NCBI GenBank assembly: GCA_023511455.1
Contig: JAIMBJ010000013.1
Span: forward strand, 23,609 to 87,608
Direction: 5' to 3'
DNA: 64,000 nucleotides
Source: Bacillota bacterium
GTDB taxonomy: Bacteria; Armatimonadota; HRBIN16
Shown here: positions 26,160-35,170 of the stretch, piece after piece
Layout: every line of letters begins with the position of its first letter
Numbering within the stretch: the first letter of the stretch is position 1
The notes under the pieces: model-generated
Database searches by the model: none
Seen by the model: only the letters and a program-made list of their open reading frames with translations
Told to the model about the DNA's origin: nothing
Program-made: the position numbers and the translations under genes

Positions 26160-29100
26160 ATGAAGGTGCGTTTCCTGTGGGCATGTTTCGCCCTGATCTG
26201 GCTGGAGGTTTTCGGGACGGCGGCGTGGAGCCAGCCGAAGGTGGATCCGGAGGTTGCGGAAGCGTACAAACGACTGGCTGGAGCCGTGTCCTCACAGCGC
26301 ATCCGCCAGACGGTATATCAGCTCTCCTCGTATCCATCCCGTGTGGCAGGATACCCGGGCTCGGAAGCGGCGGCGAATTGGATTGAGGAGCAGTTCCGCC
26401 AGATTGGACTGCAGCGGGTGACCACGGAGGAGTTCGCAGTTACCGTTCCCGTAGACAAGGGCGCGAAACTGCGCGTGGGCAACCGTGAGTTTCCGCTGTA
26501 CGCAATGTGGCCCAATTTGGTGCGAACCTCGCAGCTGCCACCAGAAGGCATCACGGGTCCCGTCATCTACGCGCGCGACGGCAAACTGCCCAACTTCAGC
26601 GGAAAGAACGTGGAAGGCAGCATCGTGCTGGTCGACTTCAACTGCGGTACCGACTGGCTGAACGCGCCGCGCCTTGGAGCGAAGGCAGTCATCTTCATCG
26701 AACCGAACGCCACCATGCGCGGCGAGGCGGAGTCCAAGTTCATCGGCATTCCGGTCACCGTGCCGCGCTTTTACATCCGCAAGAGCGACGCCGCGCCTCT
26801 GCTTGCGCTCACTGCCGAGCAGCGCGAGGTGAAAGGCACGCTCTTCTGCAACATGCCCTGGGAGCGACGCACCACCCGCAACATCATCGGCTGGATAGAG
26901 GGCTCCGACCCGAAGTTTAAGAACCAGATTATCGTCATCTCCGCCTACTATGATGCGATGTCCGCCGTGCCCGCACTCGCTCCGGGTGCGGAGAGCGCGT
27001 GTGGACTTGCCGGACTGCTGGAGGTCGCGCGCGCCTACAAAGCCAATCCGCCCAAGCGCACCATCATGTTCCTCGCCACCAGCGCGCACTTCCTCTCCCT
27101 GCAGGGCGTGCGGGAGTGGATGGACCGGCACATGTTCGAGCTGGAACGCCCCAACGTCGGGCAGCGGCTGGTCAACTCGCTCATCAGCACCATCGGTATC
27201 AAGCCAAAGCAGAAGAAGCTGCTGGACATCTACCTGTTCCTGTCGCTGGACCTCTCCAGCAAGTCGCGGCAGGTGGGTCTGTTCTATAAAGGCTACTTCT
27301 ACGATATGCGCGAGGACGTGCAGAACCGCTTTTCGGATACCGCGCGCATCTGCCGCGAAAACGCCGAGAAGGTGGGCTACGTGCTGGGCTTCGACCATAG
27401 AAAGGCGTTTGCCGACGGGGTCAACCCGGTGGAGGGCAAGAACTGGCGCAACTACCTGCCCGGCAAGTTCGCCTTCGACGCGGAGGTGGTGACGCTATCC
27501 GGCGCGAACGGCATGACCTTCTGTACTACCGACGACTCGCGCGCGCTGGTGGATACACCGTTTGATACGCCGGAAAAGGTCAACATAGCTAACGTCACTC
27601 GCCAGACGAAGCTGATTGCCTGTCTGCTGTATCATATCCTGAACGACACCAACGCGCCCGGCGAGCTGAACGTGCCGCGCTTCCCCATCTCCGAACCCGG
27701 CAACTTCCAGACGATGGGTTTGCAGGGTGGATTCGGCACGCTGGACGGACAGGTGGTGCTGTTTGACCCGCGCAAGAGCTTCATCCCCAACCAGCCAGTG
27801 CCTGGGTCGCTGGCGGTAGTGCGTCATGCCACCAAGACCTTCATGGGCGTGCGCGGCAACATGATCCAGAAGGTGGGCGACGATGCTTACTTCCGCTTCC
27901 CCGGCATCCCGCCCATCACTGCCTATGGCTGGAACCGGATGACCAGCATCGCCGCCTACCGCCTGAACGAGCAAACCGGCGAGATTGAGTTCGCGCCGGA
28001 CCTGGGCGTTACGGGTGCCTCGGAGTATGCCATAGATTTCACCATGTCCACCGGGCGCAAGACCACCCGCATCGTCGTCTTCCGCTGTGTGCCGACGTCT
28101 ATCTATGACCTGGTAGACCAGCAGGCACTGCGTGCGCTGACCACGATGGAGGTGCTGGACGGCGAGACGAACGGACAGCCGCGCATGTACGGCTACACAC
28201 TGGCGACCGTGCAGGACTACTCGTTGACCTCCTATGTGGAGGATGTGGCAGTGGTGTTCGCACAGCCCGGTTCGCGCATCAAGATTATGATGGGCGTGGG
28301 CCCTGGAGCCACGCGCTTCCTGCTGATTAACTCCACGCCTCAGAAGCCGGAGGGTGAGGGGTATCTGGTGGCAGGCAGCGCAGAGGAGGCGCAGGGATTT
28401 GTGGTGCGCACCTTCTCGGAGCGGGAGCTGACCGAACGCGACCTGATTGCGCGCGGCGGCACCATCGCCAACACCGCCCTGCGGGTGGCGGAAGACATGT
28501 GGAACCTGGATGAGTGGCGGATGAGCCGCCTGCGCCAGTTCCGCATCATTAACGAAGGACTGGAGCAGCTGCACGGGCTGGCGAAAGAGCATCTGGACAA
28601 AGCCCGCGCCGCGCTGGAGCGCAGAGATTACGCCACCTTCGACTCTTACGCCCGTGCGGCATGGGGCTACGAAGCGCGTGCCTATCCCGACGTGCAGGCA
28701 ACCGCCAACGACGTGGTGCGCGGTGTCATCTTCTATATGTTCCTGCTGATGCCCTTCGCCTACTTTATGGAGCGGTTGCTGTTCGGCTTCAGCGACCTGA
28801 AACGCCAGCTGTTGGCTGCATTCATCATCTTCCTGCTGGTGTTCTTCGCTTTCAGCCAGATACACCCGGCGTTCCAGCTGGTGAGCAACCTGTTTGTGGT
28901 GCTGCTGGCGTTCATCATGCTGGCGCTGTCGCTGCTGGTTACCTTCATGGTCGCGGGCAAGTTCGAGGAGCAGCTCAAGCAGCTCAACCGGCAGATTAGC
29001 GGCATCCACCGTGCGGACATCGGACGGGTGAGTGTGGCCTTTGCCGCGTTCAATCTGGGTGTGTCCAACATGCGCCGGCGCAAGGCGCGCACCCTGCTCA

Positions 29101-30785
29101 CCAGCATCACACTGGTTTTGCTCACGTTCATTGTGCTGTCGTTCACCTCTATCGTGAACGTGTTGCGCTTCAACAAGGTTCCTGCACCAGGCACGCCCCT
29201 GTATAACGGTATCATGATTCGCACCGCGCTGTGGGAGCCTCTGCAGGAGCCTGCGTACCGACTGCTGCAGGATGAGTTCCGTGACAGGGCGGTGGCTCCC
29301 CGCTCGTGGTTCTTTGGCGCGGCGTTCGGCGAACAGTCGTTCCTTACCCTGCGACGAGGCGACCGCCAGTACGACGCCAAGGCGGCGGTGGGTTTATCGC
29401 CTGCCGAGGCAGAGGTCACGCAACCTCAGAAAGCCCTGGTGGCGGGACGCTGGTTCCGGGAGGGCGACCGCTACGTGGCTATCGTGCCCACGGCGATTGC
29501 CCAGCAACTGCGCATCGAGCCGGCGGACGTGGGTAAAGCGAAGGTCAACTTCAGCGGCGTGGACTATACGGTCATTGGCATTCTGGATAGCCAGAAGTTC
29601 AAGCAGATTACCGACCTCGACCGCGAGCCGCTGACACCGGTAGACTTCATCCTGATGCAGAAGATGCAGCGACAGGGAGCGGGCGCAGGCGAGGCAGGAT
29701 TCCGCGAGTACGTCCACCTCGAACCCGACGCCTGTTTCTACATCCCGTACAAGACGCTGATGAACATCGGTGGCGAAATCCGCAGCATCGCTATCTCCTT
29801 CGCAACGCCTGACGAGGTGCGAGTGGTTCTGGATAAGCTGATGCCGCGCCTGGGCTTGAATATCTACGCGGGTCAGGGCGACAGGACGTGGCGATACTCC
29901 ACGCTCGCGGCGACGTCAGGACGGGGTATCGAGTTCGTCGTTATCCCGGTACTGATTGCTGCGCTTATCGTGTTGCAGACCATGCTGAGCAGCGTATACG
30001 AGCGCGTGAAGGAGATACATATTTTCTCATCGCTGGGGTTATCGCCCACGCACATCGGTTTGCTGTTCCTTGCGGAGGCGATGGTGTACGCCATCCTCGG
30101 CTCGGTGACGGGTTACTTCCTGGGTCAGCTCAGCGCGAAGATTATCGTATGGCTGAACGTGCCGGGGCTGTACCTGAACTTCTCGTCGATGGCGGCGGTG
30201 GTCTCCACGCTGATTGTGGTGGCAACGGTACTGGGGTCTACCATCTACCCCGCCCGCAAAGCGTCGGAGGTGGCGACGCCTGCCCTGGAGCGCACCTGGC
30301 GCGTGCCCGAGCCGGAAGGCGACGTGTGGCGCATCCCGATGCCCTTCTCGGTGACTCGCGTGCAGGCGGCTGGCTTGAACTCGTTCCTGAGCGAGTGGCT
30401 GCAGGCTTATGAGGAGTACTCCATCGGCGACTTCGTGACGCAGGGCGTGAAAGCGGAAGAGTACGAGTACGACGGCGGCACCGCCTATCGCATCACCTGT
30501 ACGGCATGGGTCGCGCCCTTTGACCTCGGTGTGAGTCAGAACGTGGAGATCGAAGCCACCCCCACCGACATGCCCGATGTGTACGACCTGCACCTGACGC
30601 TGACACGCCTGAGCGGCGACATCGCCAACTGGAAGCGCGTGAACCGTCGCTTCCTGAACACCCTGCGCAAACAGTTCCTCATCTGGCGGACGCTGCGCCA
30701 GGAGGAGCGCGAACGCTACCTGCAGAAGACCGATGGGCGACAGGCGGCGGGCGTGCCCAGCACACAACCGGCAACAGGTGCTTAG
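26160..30785 (+). CDS. Degenerate M28-peptidase fold fused to an FtsX-type permease
   Basis: 1,541 residues. Signal peptide, then (about residues 40-500) an M28 aminopeptidase-like region with a PA-like insert (NVEGSIVLVDFNCGTDW). The M28 metal ligands appear lost: the HxD strand reads SAYYDAMS, the ADD turn reads GAESACGLAGLLEVA, and the EE position reads ATSAHFLSL. Three hydrophobic spans follow near 857-935. A MacB/FtsX permease unit then begins near 965 (RRKARTLLTSITLVLLTFIV), with an external domain of about 240 residues and three final spans (about 1260-1365) including the SSVYERVKEIHIFSSLGLSP coupling helix that contacts an ATPase. The ATG at 26160 has AAGGTGG upstream; a GTG at 26151 is less likely. 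A LolD-type ATPase is encoded at the end of the same run. Confidence 0.85.
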   Translation: MKVRFLWACFALIWLEVFGTAAWSQPKVDPEVAEAYKRLAGAVSSQRIRQTVYQLSSYPSRVAGYPGSEAAANWIEEQFRQIGLQRVTTEEFAVTVPVDKGAKLRVGNREFPLYAMWPNLVRTSQLPPEGITGPVIYARDGKLPNFSGKNVEGSIVLVDFNCGTDWLNAPRLGAKAVIFIEPNATMRGEAESKFIGIPVTVPRFYIRKSDAAPLLALTAEQREVKGTLFCNMPWERRTTRNIIGWIEGSDPKFKNQIIVISAYYDAMSAVPALAPGAESACGLAGLLEVARAYKANPPKRTIMFLATSAHFLSLQGVREWMDRHMFELERPNVGQRLVNSLISTIGIKPKQKKLLDIYLFLSLDLSSKSRQVGLFYKGYFYDMREDVQNRFSDTARICRENAEKVGYVLGFDHRKAFADGVNPVEGKNWRNYLPGKFAFDAEVVTLSGANGMTFCTTDDSRALVDTPFDTPEKVNIANVTRQTKLIACLLYHILNDTNAPGELNVPRFPISEPGNFQTMGLQGGFGTLDGQVVLFDPRKSFIPNQPVPGSLAVVRHATKTFMGVRGNMIQKVGDDAYFRFPGIPPITAYGWNRMTSIAAYRLNEQTGEIEFAPDLGVTGASEYAIDFTMSTGRKTTRIVVFRCVPTSIYDLVDQQALRALTTMEVLDGETNGQPRMYGYTLATVQDYSLTSYVEDVAVVFAQPGSRIKIMMGVGPGATRFLLINSTPQKPEGEGYLVAGSAEEAQGFVVRTFSERELTERDLIARGGTIANTALRVAEDMWNLDEWRMSRLRQFRIINEGLEQLHGLAKEHLDKARAALERRDYATFDSYARAAWGYEARAYPDVQATANDVVRGVIFYMFLLMPFAYFMERLLFGFSDLKRQLLAAFIIFLLVFFAFSQIHPAFQLVSNLFVVLLAFIMLALSLLVTFMVAGKFEEQLKQLNRQISGIHRADIGRVSVAFAAFNLGVSNMRRRKARTLLTSITLVLLTFIVLSFTSIVNVLRFNKVPAPGTPLYNGIMIRTALWEPLQEPAYRLLQDEFRDRAVAPRSWFFGAAFGEQSFLTLRRGDRQYDAKAAVGLSPAEAEVTQPQKALVAGRWFREGDRYVAIVPTAIAQQLRIEPADVGKAKVNFSGVDYTVIGILDSQKFKQITDLDREPLTPVDFILMQKMQRQGAGAGEAGFREYVHLEPDACFYIPYKTLMNIGGEIRSIAISFATPDEVRVVLDKLMPRLGLNIYAGQGDRTWRYSTLAATSGRGIEFVVIPVLIAALIVLQTMLSSVYERVKEIHIFSSLGLSPTHIGLLFLAEAMVYAILGSVTGYFLGQLSAKIIVWLNVPGLYLNFSSMAAVVSTLIVVATVLGSTIYPARKASEVATPALERTWRVPEPEGDVWRIPMPFSVTRVQAAGLNSFLSEWLQAYEEYSIGDFVTQGVKAEEYEYDGGTAYRITCTAWVAPFDLGVSQNVEIEATPTDMPDVYDLHLTLTRLSGDIANWKRVNRRFLNTLRKQFLIWRTLRQEERERYLQKTDGRQAAGVPSTQPATGA

Positions 30786-30822
30786 GCTGTAAGGAGGACA
30801 TGCGCTCGCGGAGGGAACCGAG

Positions 30823-31305
30823 TTGGGATACTACGTGATTGCACAGGACGGCAATCGCTACGGTCCGGCGGACATACCCACCCTGCAGCAGTGGGTGAGG
30901 GAGGGGCGTATCGCGCCCAATACCACGCTGGAAGACGAATTCACGGGCACGCAAATACGGGCGAGCCTGCTACCGGAGCTGAGCCATCTGTTCCCGAGCC
31001 AGACCGTCCCACCCGGCGATAGTTACCGGCAACCTCCACCAATGGCCGGCGGGGGACCGAGCAGCAGGGCGACGACCGCGCTGGTGCTGGGGATACTCGG
31101 CTTGCTGTGCTGTGGGTTGCTGGGTATCCCGGCGATGATTATCGGCAAGCAGGAGATGAACAGCATCGATCAGGGGTTGGCTCCTGTGGAAGGGCGCGGT
31201 TTAGCACAGGCAGGATATATCCTGGGCATTGTATCGCTGGCGATTTGGGTGTTGGGCATGCTGGCATGGCTGGCAGCTTTCAGTTCGATGACGGCACTGC
31301 GGTGA
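30823..31305 (+). CDS. GYF_2/DUF4190 membrane protein
   Basis: 160 residues, TTG start with GGAGGG upstream. Residues about 3-55 are a GYF_2 domain (YYVIAQDGNRYGPADIPTLQ and WVREGRIAP), a small protein-interaction module. A Pro/Gly linker follows, then a DUF4190-type double membrane span (ATTALVLGILGLLCC, then GLAQAGYILGIVSLAIWVLG). Its function is unknown; such proteins probably recruit partners at the inner membrane. It follows the M28-FtsX gene by 37 bases. Confidence 0.82.
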   Translation: MGYYVIAQDGNRYGPADIPTLQQWVREGRIAPNTTLEDEFTGTQIRASLLPELSHLFPSQTVPPGDSYRQPPPMAGGGPSSRATTALVLGILGLLCCGLLGIPAMIIGKQEMNSIDQGLAPVEGRGLAQAGYILGIVSLAIWVLGMLAWLAAFSSMTALR

Positions 31306-31323
31306 CTGTTGAAGGATTTAAAG

Positions 31324-31689
31324 ATGCGGCAAGCGTGGCTCCTGGCGACGGTGCTGGGGATCATCTGGACGGCGGCTTATTTTCTGAAGCCGTATGTGGA
31401 GCACACGCCCGTGCTGTGTACCTTTCGGATGGTGACGGGTAAGCCCTGTCCGACCTGCGGAATGACGCGCGCTACCTGTGCGCTCGCACACGGGGAATGG
31501 GCAAAAGCGATGGCGTATCACCCGCTGGTGATACCTTTCTGGCTAACGCTGGTGACGTTGTTGTGGACGCATCTGGTGATGCCGTTAGCCCTGCAGACGC
31601 AGCGGTGGCGTATGGTGAGTGCGTGGGCGTTTATCGGCGTGGTCGGAGTGGGATTCATGTTGCGGATAGTGGAGTGGATCTCGGGATGA
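31324..31689 (+). CDS. DUF2752 membrane protein
   Basis: 121 residues with GAAGGA seven bases before the ATG (a TTG at 31309 is the alternative). Three to four membrane spans and the family-defining motif CPTCGMTRATCALAHGEW near residue 41. DUF2752 proteins are widespread small membrane proteins of unknown function; the conserved Cys pair could bind metal or form a disulfide. It lies 18 bases after the GYF_2 gene. Confidence 0.85.
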   Translation: MRQAWLLATVLGIIWTAAYFLKPYVEHTPVLCTFRMVTGKPCPTCGMTRATCALAHGEWAKAMAYHPLVIPFWLTLVTLLWTHLVMPLALQTQRWRMVSAWAFIGVVGVGFMLRIVEWISG

Positions 31690-31697
31690 GTCCTTGA

Positions 31698-31751
31698 GGT
31701 TGCCCTCACCCCCAGCTCCTCTCCCGTAGCTTCGCGAGAGGGGAAAGGGCA
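31698..31751. repeat. Imperfect inverted repeat with CCTCACCCCCAGCTCC motif
   Basis: The 152-base gap between DUF2752 and the transporter holds CCTCACCCCCAGCTCCTCTC and, after a short loop, GAGAGGGGAAAGGGC. The left half is of a kind commonly seen as a dispersed intergenic element in diverse bacteria (recognised from memory; not searched). It can fold into a hairpin and may separate transcript segments. Confidence 0.5.
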
Positions 31752-31841
31752 GTCTTTGGGATGGGCATTGTTTGAAAAACATGAGGCTGTGCTGTAACGA
31801 GTGGATGTCGTTCAAAATCGGTCGAAGGAGGGTTCAAACCG

Positions 31842-33842
31842 TTGGCAATTCGGGATGAAATCGCCTTAGCGCGTGAAACGGCGGAGACACAATCTGTAGA
31901 GGCGGGGCAACGTTTCGAAGAGGGGTTTACTGTCCGCACGGCGATTGGTACCCTGTTTATCGCCTTCATCATGTTGCCCGGCGCGTTGTATCTTGGGCTG
32001 GTTGCCGGGCAGGGGCTGGGTCCCGCGGCGCAATGGGTGACCATCGTGTTATTCGCTGAGGTGGCTCGCCGTTCGTTCGCGCCACTGAAGAAGCAGGAGA
32101 TTTACATCCTGTTTTACGTGGCATCTTCACTGACAGTGTTGATGTCCGGTGGTATTGGCCTCTCCGGCGGACCGTTTGGCTGGCTGATATGGAACCAGTA
32201 TTTCATCCAGTCGCCTCCCGCGACGCCGATAGCCGACCAGATTCCCACATGGGCGGTGCCTCGTCCGGATAGTCTGGCGATTTTGCACCGTAGCTTCTTC
32301 CACCGCGACTGGCTCATTCCGATTGTGCTGCTGATTACCAACGAAATCTTCGGGCGCATGATGTGGATGGGACTGGGTTACGCCTTGTTCCGCATCACCA
32401 ACGACGTGGAGCGCTTGCCCTTCCCAATGGCGCCGGTCGCTGCCTCGGGTGCAACCGCTCTGGCGGAAGCAGGGCGCAAAGAGGAGTCATGGCGATGGCG
32501 CGTGTTCTCCACCGGCGCGGTCATCGGGCTGGTGTACGGCTTCTTCTATCTGGCGATACCCATCTTCACCAGCGTGCTATTCGGTAGAGCCTTCATGCTC
32601 ATCCCGATACCCTTCTTTGACCTGGTGCCCAACACCGAGCATATCCTGCCCGCGGCTTTGACCGGTTTGTCTGGCGACCTGGGTCTGGTGCTGGTCGGTT
32701 TCGTCATCCCAGCCCCCATCGTTATCGGCAGCGCGACCGCCAGCATCTTGTGTCAGATTTTCGCCAACCCCATCCTGCAGCGGATGGGACTGTTGCCGGA
32801 CTGGTACCCGGGCATGAGTACCATCCAGACCTCGCTCACGGTGAACATGAACTTCTGGCTCAGCGTGGGCATCGGCGTGCAGCTAGCGGTGGCGTTCATC
32901 GGTATTGTCGCCGTGGTGCGCGTGCTGATTTTGCGCAAGCAGTTAATTGCCAATCGGGGCAGTTTCTCACAGATACCCGCTGGGCGCGGCGACAAAGCCA
33001 ACACAGTGTACCTCGCCATCGGAGCGTGGCTGCTCGCCACGATTGGCGTGATTGTCATCGCCCACCAGCTGGTGCCGGGCTTCCCGCTGTGGATATTCAT
33101 CTTCTTCGGGCTGGTGTGGACGCCAATTAACTCCTACATCTCGGCGCGAATGATCGCGTTGACGGGGCAGGGCGTAAGCTTCCCCTACCTGCGCGAAGCT
33201 ACCATCCTGAAGACCGGGTACGACAGGGTGGACATCTGGTATGCACCGATGCCGCTGGCAGACCATGGCTGGGCGGCGCAGCGGTTCCGCGAGGTGGAAC
33301 TGACAGGAACGCGCTTCACCAGCATCCTGTATGCGGAGGCGTTCATGCTGCCGGTGGTGCTTCTGGCAAGCTTCCTGTTCTGGGCGTTCTTCTGGCATAC
33401 CAGCCAGATACCCTCCGCGCAGTATCCGTATGCGCAGAAGTTCTGGCCGCTCCATGCGCAGATGAACGCACTCTGGCAGCAGATTAACCTGAAGGGAAGC
33501 GATACAGGACAGTGGCTGCTGCGAGCGTTGCGCACAGACTACATTGTCGGCGGTTTCGCGGGTGGTCTCGCGCTGTTCGGTCTGTTTTCGGCGCTCAAGC
33601 TACCGTTACTGTTCTACTACGGCTTTGTCGGTGGCATTGGTGCGCTGCCGCACAACACTATACCCATGCTGTTAGGCACGATTTTAGGGCATCGCTATTT
33701 CGCCCGCCGCTTCGGCAAGGATCAGTGGCGCATGTGGGCGCCGGTACTGCTGGCGGGTTTCTCGTGCGGCATGGGGCTTATCGGTATGGCAGCGATCGCG
33801 CTGGCTATCATCGGAAGGTCGGTATCGTATTTGCCCTACTGA
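31842..33842 (+). CDS. OPT-like polytopic transporter
   Basis: 666 residues, TTG start with AAGGAGGG upstream. About 14-16 hydrophobic spans. Soluble N-terminus of about 35 residues, then TVRTAIGTLFIAFIMLPGAL. The segment RLPFPMAPVAASGATALAEA recalls the conserved loop of oligopeptide-transporter (OPT) proteins (YPxG...A), and the overall size fits. I am moderately sure of the OPT relation; the substrate is unknown. It sits inside the ABC/PqqD gene run between DUF2752 and TatA. Confidence 0.65.
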   Translation: MAIRDEIALARETAETQSVEAGQRFEEGFTVRTAIGTLFIAFIMLPGALYLGLVAGQGLGPAAQWVTIVLFAEVARRSFAPLKKQEIYILFYVASSLTVLMSGGIGLSGGPFGWLIWNQYFIQSPPATPIADQIPTWAVPRPDSLAILHRSFFHRDWLIPIVLLITNEIFGRMMWMGLGYALFRITNDVERLPFPMAPVAASGATALAEAGRKEESWRWRVFSTGAVIGLVYGFFYLAIPIFTSVLFGRAFMLIPIPFFDLVPNTEHILPAALTGLSGDLGLVLVGFVIPAPIVIGSATASILCQIFANPILQRMGLLPDWYPGMSTIQTSLTVNMNFWLSVGIGVQLAVAFIGIVAVVRVLILRKQLIANRGSFSQIPAGRGDKANTVYLAIGAWLLATIGVIVIAHQLVPGFPLWIFIFFGLVWTPINSYISARMIALTGQGVSFPYLREATILKTGYDRVDIWYAPMPLADHGWAAQRFREVELTGTRFTSILYAEAFMLPVVLLASFLFWAFFWHTSQIPSAQYPYAQKFWPLHAQMNALWQQINLKGSDTGQWLLRALRTDYIVGGFAGGLALFGLFSALKLPLLFYYGFVGGIGALPHNTIPMLLGTILGHRYFARRFGKDQWRMWAPVLLAGFSCGMGLIGMAAIALAIIGRSVSYLPY

Positions 33843-33845
33843 TTA

Positions 33846-33854
33846 TGATAGAAT
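33846..33854 (+). promoter_or_regulatory. Possible internal promoter before tatA
   Basis: TGATAGAAT begins three bases after the transporter stop codon. It has no clear -35. Predicted start near 33861 with a 30-base leader. Confidence 0.4.
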
Positions 33855-33890
33855 AAAGGTAGGGCACAGAAGTGCTGTGGAGGAGTTTCG

Positions 33891-34109
33891 ATGCGTGAGG
33901 TAATTCAGATGTATTTCGGCTGGCAGGAAGCGTTACCGATTATCGTCATCATCGTCGTGCTGTTCGGAGCGCGCCGACTGCCGGAGCTGGCACGCTCGGT
34001 AGGCGAGAGCCTGCGCGAGTTCAAGAAAGCCACCTCCGAAGTGCTGGACGACGAACCGGCGCATTCCGCACCGGTGAAGACCGAGAAAAGTACCGAACAG
34101 CAGTCGTAA
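33891..34109 (+). CDS. tatA: Twin-arginine translocation protein TatA/E
   Basis: 72 residues with GGAGGAG before the ATG. One short membrane helix (ALPIIVIIVVLF), the FGxxxLPE hinge (LFGARRLPELARS), an amphipathic helix (VGESLREFKKATSEVL) and an acidic/polar tail: the full TatA plan. It helps form the Tat channel for folded proteins. No tatC is in the window. At least one Tat substrate, the oxidoreductase at 58.5-59.8 kb, is encoded nearby. Confidence 0.9.
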   Translation: MREVIQMYFGWQEALPIIVIIVVLFGARRLPELARSVGESLREFKKATSEVLDDEPAHSAPVKTEKSTEQQS

Positions 34110-34129
34110 GGGCGAGGACTGAGCATAGC

Positions 34130-35032
34130 GTGAAACACGGGCTGGCACCGGAGCAGATAGTGGGGTGGCAAGGGGTCAGCCTGCGGGTACCTCCCGATTG
34201 GAGCGTAACCGGATTTCAGGGCGATGCAAAGGAGGGATATTTGCGCATCGATTCGCCGGGCACTCTGGTTGCAGAGGTGCGCTGGGCGCAGGCGAAAAAG
34301 GCAGTAAACGTGCGCAAACGGCTGGACGACTACCTGAATCTGGTAGAGCGTCAGGCGAAGAAGCGCAAAGTTCCCTTTACCGGACGCATCAAGCCATCGG
34401 AAGAGTGGGAAGGCGCGCTGGAGTTTAACTATCGCGCCGACCGAAAAGTGCGAGGTTTCATCCGGCAGTGTCCCTACTGCCGTCGAGTGGTGATCGCGCA
34501 GGTGAGCGGCGACAAGGACGATGCGGTGGTCAACGTCGCAAACCAGTTGCTGGACACCTTGCAGGACCACTCCGAAGACGGCTGGTGGACATGGGCACTG
34601 CTGGGACTGGTGGTGCGGTTGCCTGAGCGATTTGCGCTGGTGAAGTCGCAGGTGATGTCAGGCTACCTGATGTTGCAGTTCCGTAACCGCTACACAGAAG
34701 TCAGCGTGGAACGGTGGGGACTGGCGGATGTGACCTTGAAACGCTGGACGCTGGATGAGTGGGCACTGCAGGCGACGGAGTGGAGGCGCATCCGGGCGCA
34801 GCCCACGCAGGGCGAAGTGGAGGGACACCCTGCAGTGCATCTGACAGGGCTTCGCCGCTCGCCGACGATTTGGTTGCGCCGCAAGGTCGAGCGGTTCATC
34901 CTGCGCCGACCGCAGGAGATTCACGGTGCAGTGTGGCACTGCGAGCCGAGCAACCGTATTTACTCGGTGCGTGTGGAACGGGGCACGCAGGAGCTGCTGG
35001 AACAGATTGTCGCGAGTGTGCAGTGCCATTGA
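34130..35032 (+). CDS. Protein of unknown function with an internal duplication
   Basis: 300 residues, GTG start 20 bases after tatA. No signal peptide or membrane span. Two related halves can be aligned by eye: GVSLRVPPDWSVTGFQG...GYLRI with LVVRLPERFALVKSQ...GYLMLQF, and RGFIRQCPYCRRVVIAQVSG with HGAVWHCEPSNRIYSVRVER, each followed by a terminal helix. The pattern of a strand with Pro-x-x-Trp/Phe near the start and a late amphipathic helix recalls MOG1/PsbP-like or DUF1795 folds; this is a guess. The fixed place beside PqqD and ABC genes suggests a cytoplasmic partner. Confidence 0.7.
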   Translation: MKHGLAPEQIVGWQGVSLRVPPDWSVTGFQGDAKEGYLRIDSPGTLVAEVRWAQAKKAVNVRKRLDDYLNLVERQAKKRKVPFTGRIKPSEEWEGALEFNYRADRKVRGFIRQCPYCRRVVIAQVSGDKDDAVVNVANQLLDTLQDHSEDGWWTWALLGLVVRLPERFALVKSQVMSGYLMLQFRNRYTEVSVERWGLADVTLKRWTLDEWALQATEWRRIRAQPTQGEVEGHPAVHLTGLRRSPTIWLRRKVERFILRRPQEIHGAVWHCEPSNRIYSVRVERGTQELLEQIVASVQCH

Positions 35033-35042
35033 GCGTTCACGG

Positions 35043-35079
35043 GAGATTCTTTGTCATTCTGAGCGGAGCGAAGAATCTC
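35043..35079. repeat. Short hairpin repeat of the GTCATTCTGAGCGGAGCGAAG type
   Basis: GAGATTCT (35043-35050) and AGAATCTC (35072-35079) flank TTGTCATTCTGAGCGGAGCG. This sequence is of a type I recognise as a very common dispersed intergenic element in many bacteria and metagenomes. Only one copy is in the window. It lies in the 138-base gap before the PqqD-like gene, whose remaining part shows nothing else. Confidence 0.6.
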
Positions 35080-35170
35080 GGAGATGCCTCACTGCGTTCG
35101 GCATAACAAAGGGCGCATGTTTCTGTGCTCAGCATGACGACGGGCAGATACTGAGCGAATAGCAGGTCAA

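Noticed and set aside
27495..29009. 504-codon minus-strand open frame opposite the M28-FtsX gene
   Set aside because: The plus-strand protein has a signal peptide, domains and membrane spans; the antisense product has none.
31826..31845. GGTTCAAACC resembling a tRNA T-loop
   Set aside because: No acceptor, D or anticodon stem can be formed around it; it overlaps the ribosome site and start of the transporter gene.
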